Below the pieces are notes generated by a model. That model was not told where the DNA came from. It saw only the letters and a program-made list of their open reading frames with translations, and ran no database searches. From assembly GCF_004115745.1 (NCBI RefSeq), contig NZ_QXIL01000003.1, positions 1-64,000 on the forward strand: a stretch of 64,000 bases of DNA, read 5' to 3'. Both the position numbers and the translations under genes were made by a program. This document shows, piece after piece, positions 53,840 to 62,922 of the stretch. Position 1 is the first letter of the stretch, and every line of letters starts with the position of its first letter. Origin of the DNA: Levilactobacillus suantsaii. GTDB taxonomy: Bacteria; Bacillota; Bacilli; Lactobacillales; Lactobacillaceae.

Positions 53840-54736
53840 TTAGGCCCGGGGGTGATACCGGTCATAGACGGCCGCCAGGCGCTGCTTCGAAATGTGCGTG
53901 TAAATCTGTGTCGTGGTGATATCGGCGTGCCCCAACAATTCCTGCACGACCCGCAAATCAGCCCCGTTCTCCAAAATGTGCGTGGCAAACGAGTGGCGCA
54001 GGGTGTGGGGCGTTACGTCTTTTTTGATATCCGCTAACGCCACGTAATGCTTGATCTTTTGCCAAATGGCCTGGCGGGTCAAGCCGCCGCCGTGAGCGTT
54101 CAAGAACAAATATGGACTGGTCCGCCGCTTCAATAGAACCAGGCGACTGGTCTTGAGATACCGGGTAACCCAGTCACAAGCCACGTCGCCGATGGGGACG
54201 ATGCGCTCCTTGCCTCCCTTACCTAGGGTCTGCAAGAGGCCCATCTCCAGGTGCAAATCACTGAGCTTCAAATGCACGAGTTCGCTGACCCGCAAACCCG
54301 TGGCGTACAGGACCTCCAGCATTGCGCGGTCGCGCACCCCGTATTTCGTGGTCACGTCGGGCGTCGCTAAAAGCCGGGTGACCTCGGCGACCGTCAAGAC
54401 CGCCGGTAAATGTTCGGCGTGCTTGGGGGCGGCCACGTTAGCCATCGGGTTTTCTGTGAGCTGATGAGTCTCCATCAAGTATCGGTAATATTTTCGCAGG
54501 GCCGAGACCGCGTGAATCACCGAATTCCGCGATTTTCCCTGTTGGGTGAGCGTCGCCAAATACGCCATCAACTGGGACCGGTCGCAAGCCTTAAAATCGT
54601 TTATCTGCCGGTGCTGTAAATACGCCGCTAGTTCGCGTAATTCCTGGGCGTAGCTGGTCACCGAATTTCGGGCCAAGCCCTGCTCGACCGTCAAATAATG
54701 GGTGAAATCCGCAATCGCCATTTCAAATGGTCGCAC
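53840..54736 (-). CDS. xerD: Tyrosine recombinase XerD (298 aa)
   Basis: Second Xer recombinase, partner of XerC at dif. Core-binding domain (1-90) with LARNSVTSYAQELRELAAYL; catalytic Arg in ATGLRVSELVHL, HTLRHSFATHILENGADLRVVQELLGHADITTTQIYTHI with His, Arg, His and Tyr. Start GTG 54736 with AGGGGG 7 bases upstream; the ATG five codons on lacks a site. It begins the ribT-scpA-scpB-rluB block. Confidence 0.92.
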   Translation of the reverse strand: MRPFEMAIADFTHYLTVEQGLARNSVTSYAQELRELAAYLQHRQINDFKACDRSQLMAYLATLTQQGKSRNSVIHAVSALRKYYRYLMETHQLTENPMANVAAPKHAEHLPAVLTVAEVTRLLATPDVTTKYGVRDRAMLEVLYATGLRVSELVHLKLSDLHLEMGLLQTLGKGGKERIVPIGDVACDWVTRYLKTSRLVLLKRRTSPYLFLNAHGGGLTRQAIWQKIKHYVALADIKKDVTPHTLRHSFATHILENGADLRVVQELLGHADITTTQIYTHISKQRLAAVYDRYHPRA

Positions 54737-54752
54737 CCGACCGCCCCCTTAC

Positions 54753-55646
54753 TTAAGCCTGCGGTGCCGAATCGTCGGTCGCTTGATCGGTGACCAACCA
54801 AAGCTGTCCGTCGTGTTGGGTGATCTTGCGGTCCTTTAAGAGGTGGCCGATGGCCCGCTTGAACTGGCCCTTGCTAATGCCAAAGTAGGCCCGAATTGCG
54901 GCCGGCGAACTTTTGTCGCTGAACTCTAAATGGCCAGCTTCGCTATGTTCCAACGCCGCCAGCAACATGGCGGCATCGTCATCGATAGCTTCGTAGGCTC
55001 TAGGCTTTAAGGATAAGTTCAACGTCCCGTCGTCGTGCACGCCGATGATTCGCCCGTGGACTTCCGCCCCTAAATGCGGTTCAACGTCCCGTTCATCCGG
55101 GTGAATGAACCCCAACTCGTAGTGGTCGGTCATGACTCGGGTCCCGACGAGTTTGTTTTGGACCACGGTCGCCGTCACGTTGGCATTTTCCATCCGCTTC
55201 TTACCCGGTTGTGCAATCGCATGGAAGATATCCATGTCGGCCAGTACGCCCCAAAGGCGTTGCTTGTGGTCTTCGCGCAACGCGATCAACAGCTTGTCAC
55301 CTTGCTGTGGCCACAGTTCCATCATGCTCGGCAGGTCATCTAACGAGACGACCATATCCTTGTTGGGCAAGCCGATGTCCACAAATACTCCGAGCGTTCG
55401 CTGGCTCCGGACTACCGTGCCCCAACCATAGTGGTCCACCTGGACCTGCGGGGCGTTCCGGGTAATGGTCAGATGATGATCTTCACTTTCGTACGCGAAG
55501 CCCTTAAACGTGGCCCCCGCTCTCAAAGGTTTTTTGATTTCTTGCTTGGCCAGCCGAAAAGTGGTGCCTTCCGCTTGAACGAAATAGTCCGTTTCGTTTT
55601 CGTCGGTCACACTTCCCGTAATCATACGGCCTAATAAGTTTTCCAT
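54753..55646 (-). CDS. cvfB: CvfB/YitL-type S1 RNA-binding protein (297 aa)
   Basis: Three S1-like OB folds (about 1-60, 65-130, 145-210) followed by a winged-helix region (about 225-290, SSPAAIRAYFGISKGQFKRAIGHLLKDRKI). This arrangement defines the CvfB family, which in Staphylococcus influences virulence gene expression; its role here is unknown. ATG 55646 with GAGGAA upstream; the frame is open to 55679. Confidence 0.9.
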   Translation of the reverse strand: MENLLGRMITGSVTDENETDYFVQAEGTTFRLAKQEIKKPLRAGATFKGFAYESEDHHLTITRNAPQVQVDHYGWGTVVRSQRTLGVFVDIGLPNKDMVVSLDDLPSMMELWPQQGDKLLIALREDHKQRLWGVLADMDIFHAIAQPGKKRMENANVTATVVQNKLVGTRVMTDHYELGFIHPDERDVEPHLGAEVHGRIIGVHDDGTLNLSLKPRAYEAIDDDAAMLLAALEHSEAGHLEFSDKSSPAAIRAYFGISKGQFKRAIGHLLKDRKITQHDGQLWLVTDQATDDSAPQA

Positions 55647-55844
55647 AATTTCCTCGTTTCTGGATGGGAATGACCCCATCCGGGTCTCAATCGATCGATT
55701 TTGTGGACCGTACCGGATAAATCAAGTACCTAGTACCGGCCACTGCCGTTCGTTCTCAAAGTCGCTAACTTGTATTCTACACGGAAATCTCCCAACTAGC
55801 GAGGGGCGCGACGCAAAAAAGCCGTTTTTCTCCCGGTCGACCCG

Positions 55845-55878
55845 TAAAAAAACGGACTCACCAATTGGCAAGTCCGTT
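55845..55878 (-). terminator. pyk terminator
   Basis: AACGGACT / AGTCCGTT stem followed on the minus strand by a run of T, 23 bases after the pyk stop. Confidence 0.88.
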
Positions 55879-55900
55879 TCAATCATTAATTTAATGTCGC

Positions 55901-57658
55901 TTAAAGTGCGTTAGAAGCACCGTGGTAAACGATTCCCCGACGAGAATCGACCGTAATCAATTCACCATCAGAAATCTTATCACTGGCCCCAGCAGCGCCC
56001 ACGATCACTGGAATTCCCATGGAAATTCCAACGACTGCGGCGTGAGAAGTCAACCCACCGTTTTCAACGATAACGGCGCTGGACTTTTCGATAGCTGGTA
56101 AGTAGTCCTTGTCGGTGTTCTTGGCAATCAAGATACCACCTTCAACGGTCTTGGCGTTGGCTTCAGCAGCAGAGTTGGCAATCACTGCCTTACCGATGAC
56201 CGTATCGTCGCCGACACCTTGACCTTGAACGAGCTTGGAACCAATCAATTGGATCTTCATCAAGTTCGTCGTGCCTCGTTCGCCAACTGGAACCCCAGCG
56301 GTGATCAGGATTAAGTCGCCTTCCTTAGCCAAGCCCGTTTCAACGGCCTTAGCTGCGGCTAAGTCGAACATTTCATCGGTGTTGGATGGCTTTTCGGTCA
56401 CGATTGGGTAAACGCCCCAGTTAACCATTAAGCCACGCCGAGTCCGGTCATCAAAAGTGACCGCTAAGATGTTCGCGTTTGGCCGGTACTTCGAGATCAT
56501 CTTGGCCGTGTAACCTGATTCGGTTGCCGCCACGATAGTCTTAACACCCAATTGTTGCGCAACCCGAGCAACGGAAGCCCCGATAGATTCGGTGACGTCA
56601 CCGTTGTCAAAGCTCAAGTTGTCACGACCAAAGTCAGCCAAAGCATTTTCAGCCTTGATGTCGATTTGGTTCATGGTTGCAACGGATTGAACTGGGTATT
56701 CCCCGTTGGCACTTTCACCGGATAACATGGTAGCGTCAGTCCCATCAAAGACGGCGTTAGCCACGTCAGAAGCTTCGGCACGCGTTGGGCGTGGGTTTTC
56801 TTGCATGGAGTCCAACATTTGGGTAGCCGTGATAACTGGCTTACCTAACAAGTTGCACTTCTTGATGAGGGCTTTTTGAACCAACGGGACGTTTTCCGTT
56901 GGGATTTCAACCCCCATGTCCCCACGAGCAACCATTAACCCATCGGACACCTTGATAATGTCGTCAAAGTTGTTGATACCTTCTTGAGATTCGATCTTTG
57001 GGAAGATTTGAACGTGTTCCATGTGCTTTTCTTCGAGCAGTTCACGAATGTCCATCACATCTTGTGGCTTCCGAACGAAGGAAGCAGCGATGAAGTTGAT
57101 TTCGTGGTCCAAACCAAAGCGAATATCGTCGGAGTCCTTTTCCGTGATCCCAGGTAAGTTGATGGAAACACCAGGGGCGTTGACACCCTTCCGGGAACCT
57201 AAGACACCGTCGTTTTGAACCTTAACCAACAATTCCTTAGTAGCATCGTCCTTCTTTTCAACGACCGTGTCTAACAATCCATCGTCGAATAAGACGTGGC
57301 CACCTTCATGGACGTCATCGAACAAGCCAGGGTAAGTGACCGCAATCTTGTCCTTCGTTCCCTCTAAGGAAGCATCCATGGAAATACGGAATTCGTCGCC
57401 AGTGTTGAATTGGAGCTTGCCGCCCTTTTGAACGGTCGTCCGGATTTCAGCACCCTTCGTGTCCAGCATAATGCCGACAGTCTTACCAGTAATCTTTTCC
57501 GCCTTGTGGACGTTTTCCAAACGGCCAAGGTGTTCTTCGTGATCACCATGGGAGAAGTTGAACCGGAAAATGTTAGCTCCGGCCTCGATCAACTTAACGA
57601 TGGTATCCACGTCAGTACTTGCAGGACCAAGGGTACTTACAATCTTGGTTTTCTTCAT
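55901..57658 (-). CDS. pyk: Pyruvate kinase (585 aa)
   Basis: Last ATP-forming step of glycolysis. TIM barrel with MKKTKIVSTLGPAS, RFNFSHGDHEEH, MLDTKGAEIRT, the catalytic Lys region QIFPKIES and MVARGDMGVEIP, then the C domain with EKPSNTDEMFD. It carries the extra C-terminal PEP-utilising-type domain (about 490-585, GGLTSHAAVVGISMGIPVIVG) of bacilli and lactobacilli. ATG 57658 with AGGAG upstream; the upstream open frame is a non-coding leader. pfkA, its usual companion, is absent. Confidence 0.96.
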   Translation of the reverse strand: MKKTKIVSTLGPASTDVDTIVKLIEAGANIFRFNFSHGDHEEHLGRLENVHKAEKITGKTVGIMLDTKGAEIRTTVQKGGKLQFNTGDEFRISMDASLEGTKDKIAVTYPGLFDDVHEGGHVLFDDGLLDTVVEKKDDATKELLVKVQNDGVLGSRKGVNAPGVSINLPGITEKDSDDIRFGLDHEINFIAASFVRKPQDVMDIRELLEEKHMEHVQIFPKIESQEGINNFDDIIKVSDGLMVARGDMGVEIPTENVPLVQKALIKKCNLLGKPVITATQMLDSMQENPRPTRAEASDVANAVFDGTDATMLSGESANGEYPVQSVATMNQIDIKAENALADFGRDNLSFDNGDVTESIGASVARVAQQLGVKTIVAATESGYTAKMISKYRPNANILAVTFDDRTRRGLMVNWGVYPIVTEKPSNTDEMFDLAAAKAVETGLAKEGDLILITAGVPVGERGTTNLMKIQLIGSKLVQGQGVGDDTVIGKAVIANSAAEANAKTVEGGILIAKNTDKDYLPAIEKSSAVIVENGGLTSHAAVVGISMGIPVIVGAAGASDKISDGELITVDSRRGIVYHGASNAL

Positions 57659-57753
57659 TAGAAAAATCTCTCCTTTAGAATTGGCACGAATTCGGTCGCC
57701 AAACAGAAAGTTTGGTAGACCAAAATCTTCAGCACAAATTTGATTCCAGAAGT

Positions 57754-57782
57754 ATTTTAGCACTTTTAAAAATTTATGTCTG
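57754..57782 (-). promoter_or_regulatory. Candidate pyk promoter
   Basis: Minus-strand -35 CAGACA (57782-57777), 17-base spacer, -10 TAAAAT (57759-57754), about 95 bases before the pyk ATG. Confidence 0.55.
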
Positions 57783-57789
57783 CTATGTT

Positions 57790-57804
57790 CGCTGAATTTC
57801 AGCG
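57790..57804. promoter_or_regulatory. Palindrome upstream of the pyk promoter, candidate operator
   Basis: CGCTGAATTTCAGCG has two perfect 7-base arms around one central base, 7 bases upstream of the pyk -35. It does not match the catabolite (cre) consensus. A positive regulator site is the natural reading, but the protein is unknown. Confidence 0.45.
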
Positions 57805-57905
57805 ACTTTGTTGCCAAATTCTCAAAGTAAGCGTTTTCCGTTGACGCGCAATCGAATTTTGACAAACCAATTACAGTTTTTCCTTATCTTTAAATAAGCC
57901 CACCA

Positions 57906-58637
57906 TTACTCACTAGTGGTTGACGTCGGCGTCGGAATCGTGAAGCCCAGGTCCCGGATGTCGGCATCGAAGGTCTTAACCGTGTCGAGGGAAACTTGAA
58001 GCGCTTTCTTGCCGAGTTTCGGTAACTTGGCCAAAATTTTTGGTGGTACCGTGATGATATCGCACCCCGTTTGGTCCGCTTGAACGATGTTAAAGACTTC
58101 ACGAGTGCTGGCCCATAACAGCTCGATTCGTGGCTTAGCGTGGCATAATTTCGCAGCTGCCCGCATCAATGGTACCGGGTCGACTCCGGTATCGGCGATT
58201 CGGCCCGCAAAGACAGAGACGATCCCCCCAGTTCGTTCACTTAACGCTTGAACCGCCAATTTAACTTGCTCAAGTGTCGTGATAGCTGTGACGTTGACCT
58301 TTACACCAGCTTGCGATAATCGTTGGATGACCGCCGTGTTGTCAACACCGGTGGCGCGAATGATAGGTACCTTGACCGCAACGTGCTTCCCTAAGTCCGC
58401 CAAAACCAGGGCCTCTTTTACCATCTGATCCGGGTCACTGGAGAAGACCTCGAAACTGATCGATTGGTCGGGAAAGGCAGCTACGGCGGCCCGAGCAAAA
58501 GCCAAATAATCCGTAATCCCCGCCGCCTTCATCAAGCTGGGATTCGTGGTAAATCCCTGCACCCGCCCCGTTTGTGCGACCTGTTGCATGGCGGTCAATT
58601 CCGCCCCATCCGAATATAGCTTCACGTTTAATTGCAT
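57906..58637 (-). CDS. Transaldolase/fructose-6-phosphate aldolase family protein (243 aa)
   Basis: Short single-domain transaldolase-type barrel. VQGFTTNPSLMK, FEVFSSDPDQM, and VAVKVPI with the Schiff-base Lys89, then NVTAITTLEQ and SVFAGRIADTG are present. It may transfer dihydroxyacetone units (transaldolase) or act as an aldolase on fructose 6-phosphate; family alone does not decide. GGAGG 8 bases before ATG 58637. It occupies the place between dnaE and pyk where pfkA sits in homofermenters. Confidence 0.85.
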   Translation of the reverse strand: MQLNVKLYSDGAELTAMQQVAQTGRVQGFTTNPSLMKAAGITDYLAFARAAVAAFPDQSISFEVFSSDPDQMVKEALVLADLGKHVAVKVPIIRATGVDNTAVIQRLSQAGVKVNVTAITTLEQVKLAVQALSERTGGIVSVFAGRIADTGVDPVPLMRAAAKLCHAKPRIELLWASTREVFNIVQADQTGCDIITVPPKILAKLPKLGKKALQVSLDTVKTFDADIRDLGFTIPTPTSTTSE

Positions 58638-58730
58638 GAAAAAAGCCTCCAAATTAAATGATATTAGTTATTGGTATAATCGTATCAAAGCTAATATAAA
58701 TAGTCTAGAGGCATTTTTATTTAAATTGGT

Positions 58731-61700
58731 CTATCCATTTTTAAAGACGACGTTACCGGCGCCCATCAATCGTTCTAACGATGCCGTCAGGGCCGCATCA
58801 GCCGTTAACCACTGTTGCCGGGGCAGGACTCGCTTCTGGTCGGTCTGCGGCTGATACACAATCACCGGGACATCTCCCGCATGTTGGGTCAAGACCTGGG
58901 CCAATTGCGCCGCCACTTTTCGGTCATCGTGATCGGCATCAACGCGGATAAACCAACGAGCCCCCGCGGGTAACGTCACCGGCTGAGGAGCCGCGGACAA
59001 ACGGTTGGCCACTAGTTGCAGCCCGCGTTTGCGTTCCACCTTGCCCGTAACCACGACGACTTGACCGGTCGCTAACCAGGTGCTAGCTTGGCGAAATTGG
59101 TTGGGAAAGACCGTGATGCTCACATCAGCGGATTCGTCGCTGCCGGTGAGAAACGCCATCGGCTCGCCTCGCTTGGTGCGAATCTTGCGAATCCCCGTGA
59201 CGTAGACCACCACGGTGGCCCGCTGGACACTGGCCAAATCACTGATTGGCACTGCGTGGAGCTTTCGCCTAAGGTCCCGGTACTGCTCGACCGGGTGACC
59301 GGACAAATATGCGCCCAAGACCGCTTCTTCCTTTTGAAGCTTGGTCATCAAATCTAAATCGGGTTGATGTTGGACCTTGGGTGCTAAGGCCGCAAACAGG
59401 TCCACGTTGTTGCCCGAAAGTTCGACCGTGCTCAAAAATTCGGGAATCGCCGCAATCAGTTCCGCCCGGTTGTACCCAAAGTGATCGAAGGTCCCCGCAT
59501 AGACCATGGCGTTCAACAGGTCGGCCTTGCGGTACTTAGGATCAGTGCGGTTCAAAAAGTCATGTAAGGTCTTGAACGGCCCATTCTCGTGCCGTTCGGC
59601 TAAAATCGCTCGCAAAAAATCGCGTCGCACGCCCTTGATCGAACTCAACCCAAAGATGATCGCCTGATCTTGCAAATTAAAGTAAGCCGTCGAGCGGTTG
59701 ATATCTGGCGGTAACACGGTCACCCCGTGGCGTTTGGCTTCGGTTAAGTACATCTTAGTCTTTACCGGGACGTTGATCACCGAATTCAGCAACGCCGCAT
59801 AAAATGGTCCCGGGTAGTGGGCCTTCAAATAGGCTAGTTGAAACGCCAGCTTACTGTAAGCCACCGCGTGGGAGCGGTTGAACCCGTAGTTGGCGAACCG
59901 GTCCATATAGGCGAAGACGCGTTGGGCCACATCTTCTGAGTAGCCCTTCTGTAAGGCCCCCTGGACGAATTGCTTTTGCATGGCATCCATGGTCCGGTGC
60001 TTCTTCTTACTCATAGCCCGCCGCAATAAATCGGCTTGGCCCAGTGTAAAGCCCCCCATGGCTGACGCTACCTGCATAACCTGCTCTTGGTAAACCAAGA
60101 CGCCATAGGTGGGACCTAAAATGGGTTTCAACGCATCGGCCGCATAGGTCACGGGTTCCTTGCCCTGTTTGCGGTTAATGAAGGTACCGATATTTTCCAT
60201 CGGCCCCGGCCGGTACAGCGCGTTTACGGCCGCGACCAGTTCAAAACTATCGGGTTTTAATTGGCGCAAGACCCGCTTGATACCGGCCGATTCAAATTGG
60301 AAGACCCCGTTAGTCTCTCCTTGGGCAAATAGCTGGAGTGTCGCCGCATCGTTGAGATCGATATCGTTCACGGATAGTGCGTGACCCGTTTGCTTGCGGA
60401 CTAACCGCAGGGCGTTCGCCAGGATACTAAGATTTCGTAGTCCCAGGAAATCCATCTTCAACAATCCCACGGCTTCGACGGTGTCCTTAGGATACTGGGT
60501 CATGAGCAAGCCTTCACTCCCCGGTTGGAGCGGCACCAGATCCGTCAGTTGTCCCTGGCTCAATACGATACCGGCCGCGTGGGTCGAGTAATTTCGCGGT
60601 AAGCCTTCCAATTGTCGCGCCGTAGTAAAGAGCAAGCGATTGCGGTCGCTATCGGCCACCAGATTGCGCAACCGTTGCGATTGTTGGTAGGCAGCTTGCA
60701 AGGTGATGTGCAACTGGTTCGGAATCGCCGCACTCCAATCACTCATTTCAAAGGCACTCACGCCTAAGACGCGACCCACGTCGCGTAACGCTGCCTTGGC
60801 CGCCAGAGTCCCGAACGTAATAATTTGGGCGACTCGTTCGTGGCCGTACTTGTCGTGAACGTACTGGAGGACCTCCTGCCGTCGATCATCCGGGATATCC
60901 AAATCAATATCAGGCATCTGGGCCCGTTCCTCGTTCAAGAACCGTTCAAACAACAGGTGGTAGGCCAGTGGGTCCACTTCCGTGATGGCCAGCGCATACG
61001 CCACTAACGACCCGGCCGCTGAGCCTCGGCCCGGACCGGTCTGGATATGAGCGCGGTGCGCAAAGTTCATGACGTCCCAGACAATCAGAAAATAATCATC
61101 AAAGCCCATCCGGTGGATCACGCCCAATTCATGGGTCAACCGCTCTTGGTAGGCGGCTCGGTCTGCCGTTGCGTGGCCTTGCAAACGCGCAGCTAGTCCC
61201 CGCTCACAAAGTTGTTGAAGGTAGGCTTGTGAACTCAACTGTTGCGGCGTTGGAAACTGGGGTAATTGTGGCTGTTGAAAGTGCAAGGTCACCTGCACAT
61301 CGGCCGCCAACTGCCCGGTCGCCGTCGCCGCTGCCGCTAGCTGACCCGCATACCGATTAGTCTGGTCCGCCGCCGGCATCAACCAATGGTCGCCTAATTC
61401 GTGCTGTTTGGTTTGGGGGTCATCAATCGTGGCCCCCGCCGCAATCGCCCGAAGCACGTTTACGGCGAAATCGTCTTCGCGGTTCAAATAAGTCACCGGA
61501 CTCAACGCGACCAACGTGGTTTGCGTTTGCTCAGCGACCGCCGATAACCCATCCTGGAGAACCAAAGCGGTATCTGCAGCGACACCCAAATACAGGTGTT
61601 TTGCGGGGACCCATTGTTGTAAGCGTTGGACCACCTGAACGGCTGCCGGAGCATCCCCCGCAACCAACAATTGGTGAACTTCGCTATCCAGCGGAGCGAT

Positions 61701-62066
61701 TACGTCTAGATGGGTCAAATTCGCTGATTGTCGCGCTAAGTCGACGGGGGCTTCGCCGACCTGATAGGCTGTCGTCAGCTGCATCAACTGCTGGTATCCC
61801 GTGAAGTCACGGGCAATGAAGACCCAGTTGAGTTCGCTTTCCCCGTTGACCACCAGTCCCTGCGTGGTCAACGTCAACCCCAGTAACGGTTGGATTCCAG
61901 CCGTTTGGCAGGCGTTATAAAAGGCTACCGTGCCGTACATGACGTTTTTATCAGTCAGAGCTAACGCCGTGTAGCCCCGTTGTTTCGCCGTTTGCACCAA
62001 TTCGGTGATTCGATTGGTACTTTGTAACAGACTGTAGGTGCTGAAGACTTGTAATGGCACAAACAC
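58731..62066 (-). CDS. dnaE: DNA polymerase III alpha subunit DnaE (1111 aa)
   Basis: Replicative polymerase of the DnaE1 class, extending primers on the lagging strand in Gram-positives. N-terminal PHP domain (1-200) with degenerate metal residues; polymerase palm with the PDIDLDIPDDRR block carrying catalytic aspartates (about 390-400), fingers (RAMSKKKH), helix-hairpin-helix, then an OB fold near 980-1050 (VVVYVTGIRKIRTKRGEPMAF). GTG 62066 after GGGGAG is the likely start. Transcribed toward the transaldolase and pyk. Confidence 0.95.
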   Translation of the reverse strand: MFVPLQVFSTYSLLQSTNRITELVQTAKQRGYTALALTDKNVMYGTVAFYNACQTAGIQPLLGLTLTTQGLVVNGESELNWVFIARDFTGYQQLMQLTTAYQVGEAPVDLARQSANLTHLDVIAPLDSEVHQLLVAGDAPAAVQVVQRLQQWVPAKHLYLGVAADTALVLQDGLSAVAEQTQTTLVALSPVTYLNREDDFAVNVLRAIAAGATIDDPQTKQHELGDHWLMPAADQTNRYAGQLAAAATATGQLAADVQVTLHFQQPQLPQFPTPQQLSSQAYLQQLCERGLAARLQGHATADRAAYQERLTHELGVIHRMGFDDYFLIVWDVMNFAHRAHIQTGPGRGSAAGSLVAYALAITEVDPLAYHLLFERFLNEERAQMPDIDLDIPDDRRQEVLQYVHDKYGHERVAQIITFGTLAAKAALRDVGRVLGVSAFEMSDWSAAIPNQLHITLQAAYQQSQRLRNLVADSDRNRLLFTTARQLEGLPRNYSTHAAGIVLSQGQLTDLVPLQPGSEGLLMTQYPKDTVEAVGLLKMDFLGLRNLSILANALRLVRKQTGHALSVNDIDLNDAATLQLFAQGETNGVFQFESAGIKRVLRQLKPDSFELVAAVNALYRPGPMENIGTFINRKQGKEPVTYAADALKPILGPTYGVLVYQEQVMQVASAMGGFTLGQADLLRRAMSKKKHRTMDAMQKQFVQGALQKGYSEDVAQRVFAYMDRFANYGFNRSHAVAYSKLAFQLAYLKAHYPGPFYAALLNSVINVPVKTKMYLTEAKRHGVTVLPPDINRSTAYFNLQDQAIIFGLSSIKGVRRDFLRAILAERHENGPFKTLHDFLNRTDPKYRKADLLNAMVYAGTFDHFGYNRAELIAAIPEFLSTVELSGNNVDLFAALAPKVQHQPDLDLMTKLQKEEAVLGAYLSGHPVEQYRDLRRKLHAVPISDLASVQRATVVVYVTGIRKIRTKRGEPMAFLTGSDESADVSITVFPNQFRQASTWLATGQVVVVTGKVERKRGLQLVANRLSAAPQPVTLPAGARWFIRVDADHDDRKVAAQLAQVLTQHAGDVPVIVYQPQTDQKRVLPRQQWLTADAALTASLERLMGAGNVVFKNG

Positions 62067-62103
62067 GTCGCTTTCTCCCCTTCCTAGTTTGCTCTATTAT
62101 ACC

Positions 62104-62139
62104 AGAAAAACGCGCTCGTTTAACTGCAAACGAACGCGT
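62104..62139 (-). terminator. glpQ-type gene terminator
   Basis: ACGCG.TCGTTT / AAACGA.CGCGT stem followed on the minus strand by TTTTC; separates the phosphodiesterase from dnaE. Confidence 0.82.
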
Positions 62140-62170
62140 GTTCTGAATTTTATCTTGAGGGGTAACAGTC

Positions 62171-62869
62171 TTATTTGACCAATAACATCCGGTCACGTAA
62201 CCGCGTCATGGTCATAAAATCATCCGTGAAAATACCAGCGACTTGTTGCTGAAACAACTCATAAGCTTCAGCAGGCTCATCGACCGTCCAAATTCGTTCC
62301 GTTACCGGAATATCGGCTTGGTAATGCTTTAAATGTAATCCCTCGAGGTGTTCGTTAGTCACAAACGCCTTGGCGTTCACCACCGGTTTCCCAGTCAACC
62401 AGCAACAAGCCTCGTCGGGTGCCAACAACTGGCAAGCCTTTAAGGATGGCAGGTAAAACGACGAGAAAATCACGGGCCGCGCAAGGGTCACGGTATCTAG
62501 CATATCCAAAACGATCTTCTCAATCCCTGGGTAGCGAACTTTGTTGGTCTTAAACTCTAGGTTGAGCTGCACATCCTGGTCGCCCACTAACGCTAACAGT
62601 TCCGCTAACGTGGGAATTACTTCGCCACGATCCAAGTGAAACTGTCGTAGTTCCGCTAGGGTGTAATCCTTAATGAACCCTTTGCCATCAGTGGTCCGGT
62701 TGAGCTTTTCGTCATGCATGATGACGGGGACTCGATCCTTCGTCAGTTGAACATCAAACTCCAAGCCATCGATGTGGTGGGCCAACGCATAGTCGAACCC
62801 GGCTAAACTATTCTCTGGGAATTGCGCTGGATACCCCCGGTGGCCAAAAATTGCCGTGCGGATTGCCAT
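62171..62869 (-). CDS. glpQ: Glycerophosphodiester phosphodiesterase (232 aa)
   Basis: Cleaves glycerophosphodiesters to glycerol 3-phosphate and an alcohol. TIM barrel with GHRGYPAQFPENSLAGF (catalytic His, Glu), EFDVQLTKDRVPVIMHDEKLNRTTDGKG and the second catalytic His, plus LNLEFKTN. No signal peptide, so it acts inside the cell (UgpQ-like). ATG 62869 with GAGGAGG upstream. A solute-binding protein gene follows upstream, matching a ugp-type import cluster. Confidence 0.9.
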   Translation of the reverse strand: MAIRTAIFGHRGYPAQFPENSLAGFDYALAHHIDGLEFDVQLTKDRVPVIMHDEKLNRTTDGKGFIKDYTLAELRQFHLDRGEVIPTLAELLALVGDQDVQLNLEFKTNKVRYPGIEKIVLDMLDTVTLARPVIFSSFYLPSLKACQLLAPDEACCWLTGKPVVNAKAFVTNEHLEGLHLKHYQADIPVTERIWTVDEPAEAYELFQQQVAGIFTDDFMTMTRLRDRMLLVK

Positions 62870-62922
62870 AATTTTCCTCCTCATAACCCTTCTTTTAACT
62901 GATCAACGCCACCTTAACTTAC

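Noticed and set aside
57790-57804. cre site for CcpA at the pyk promoter
   Set aside because: The palindrome lacks the cre consensus core (WTGNAANCGNWNNCW).
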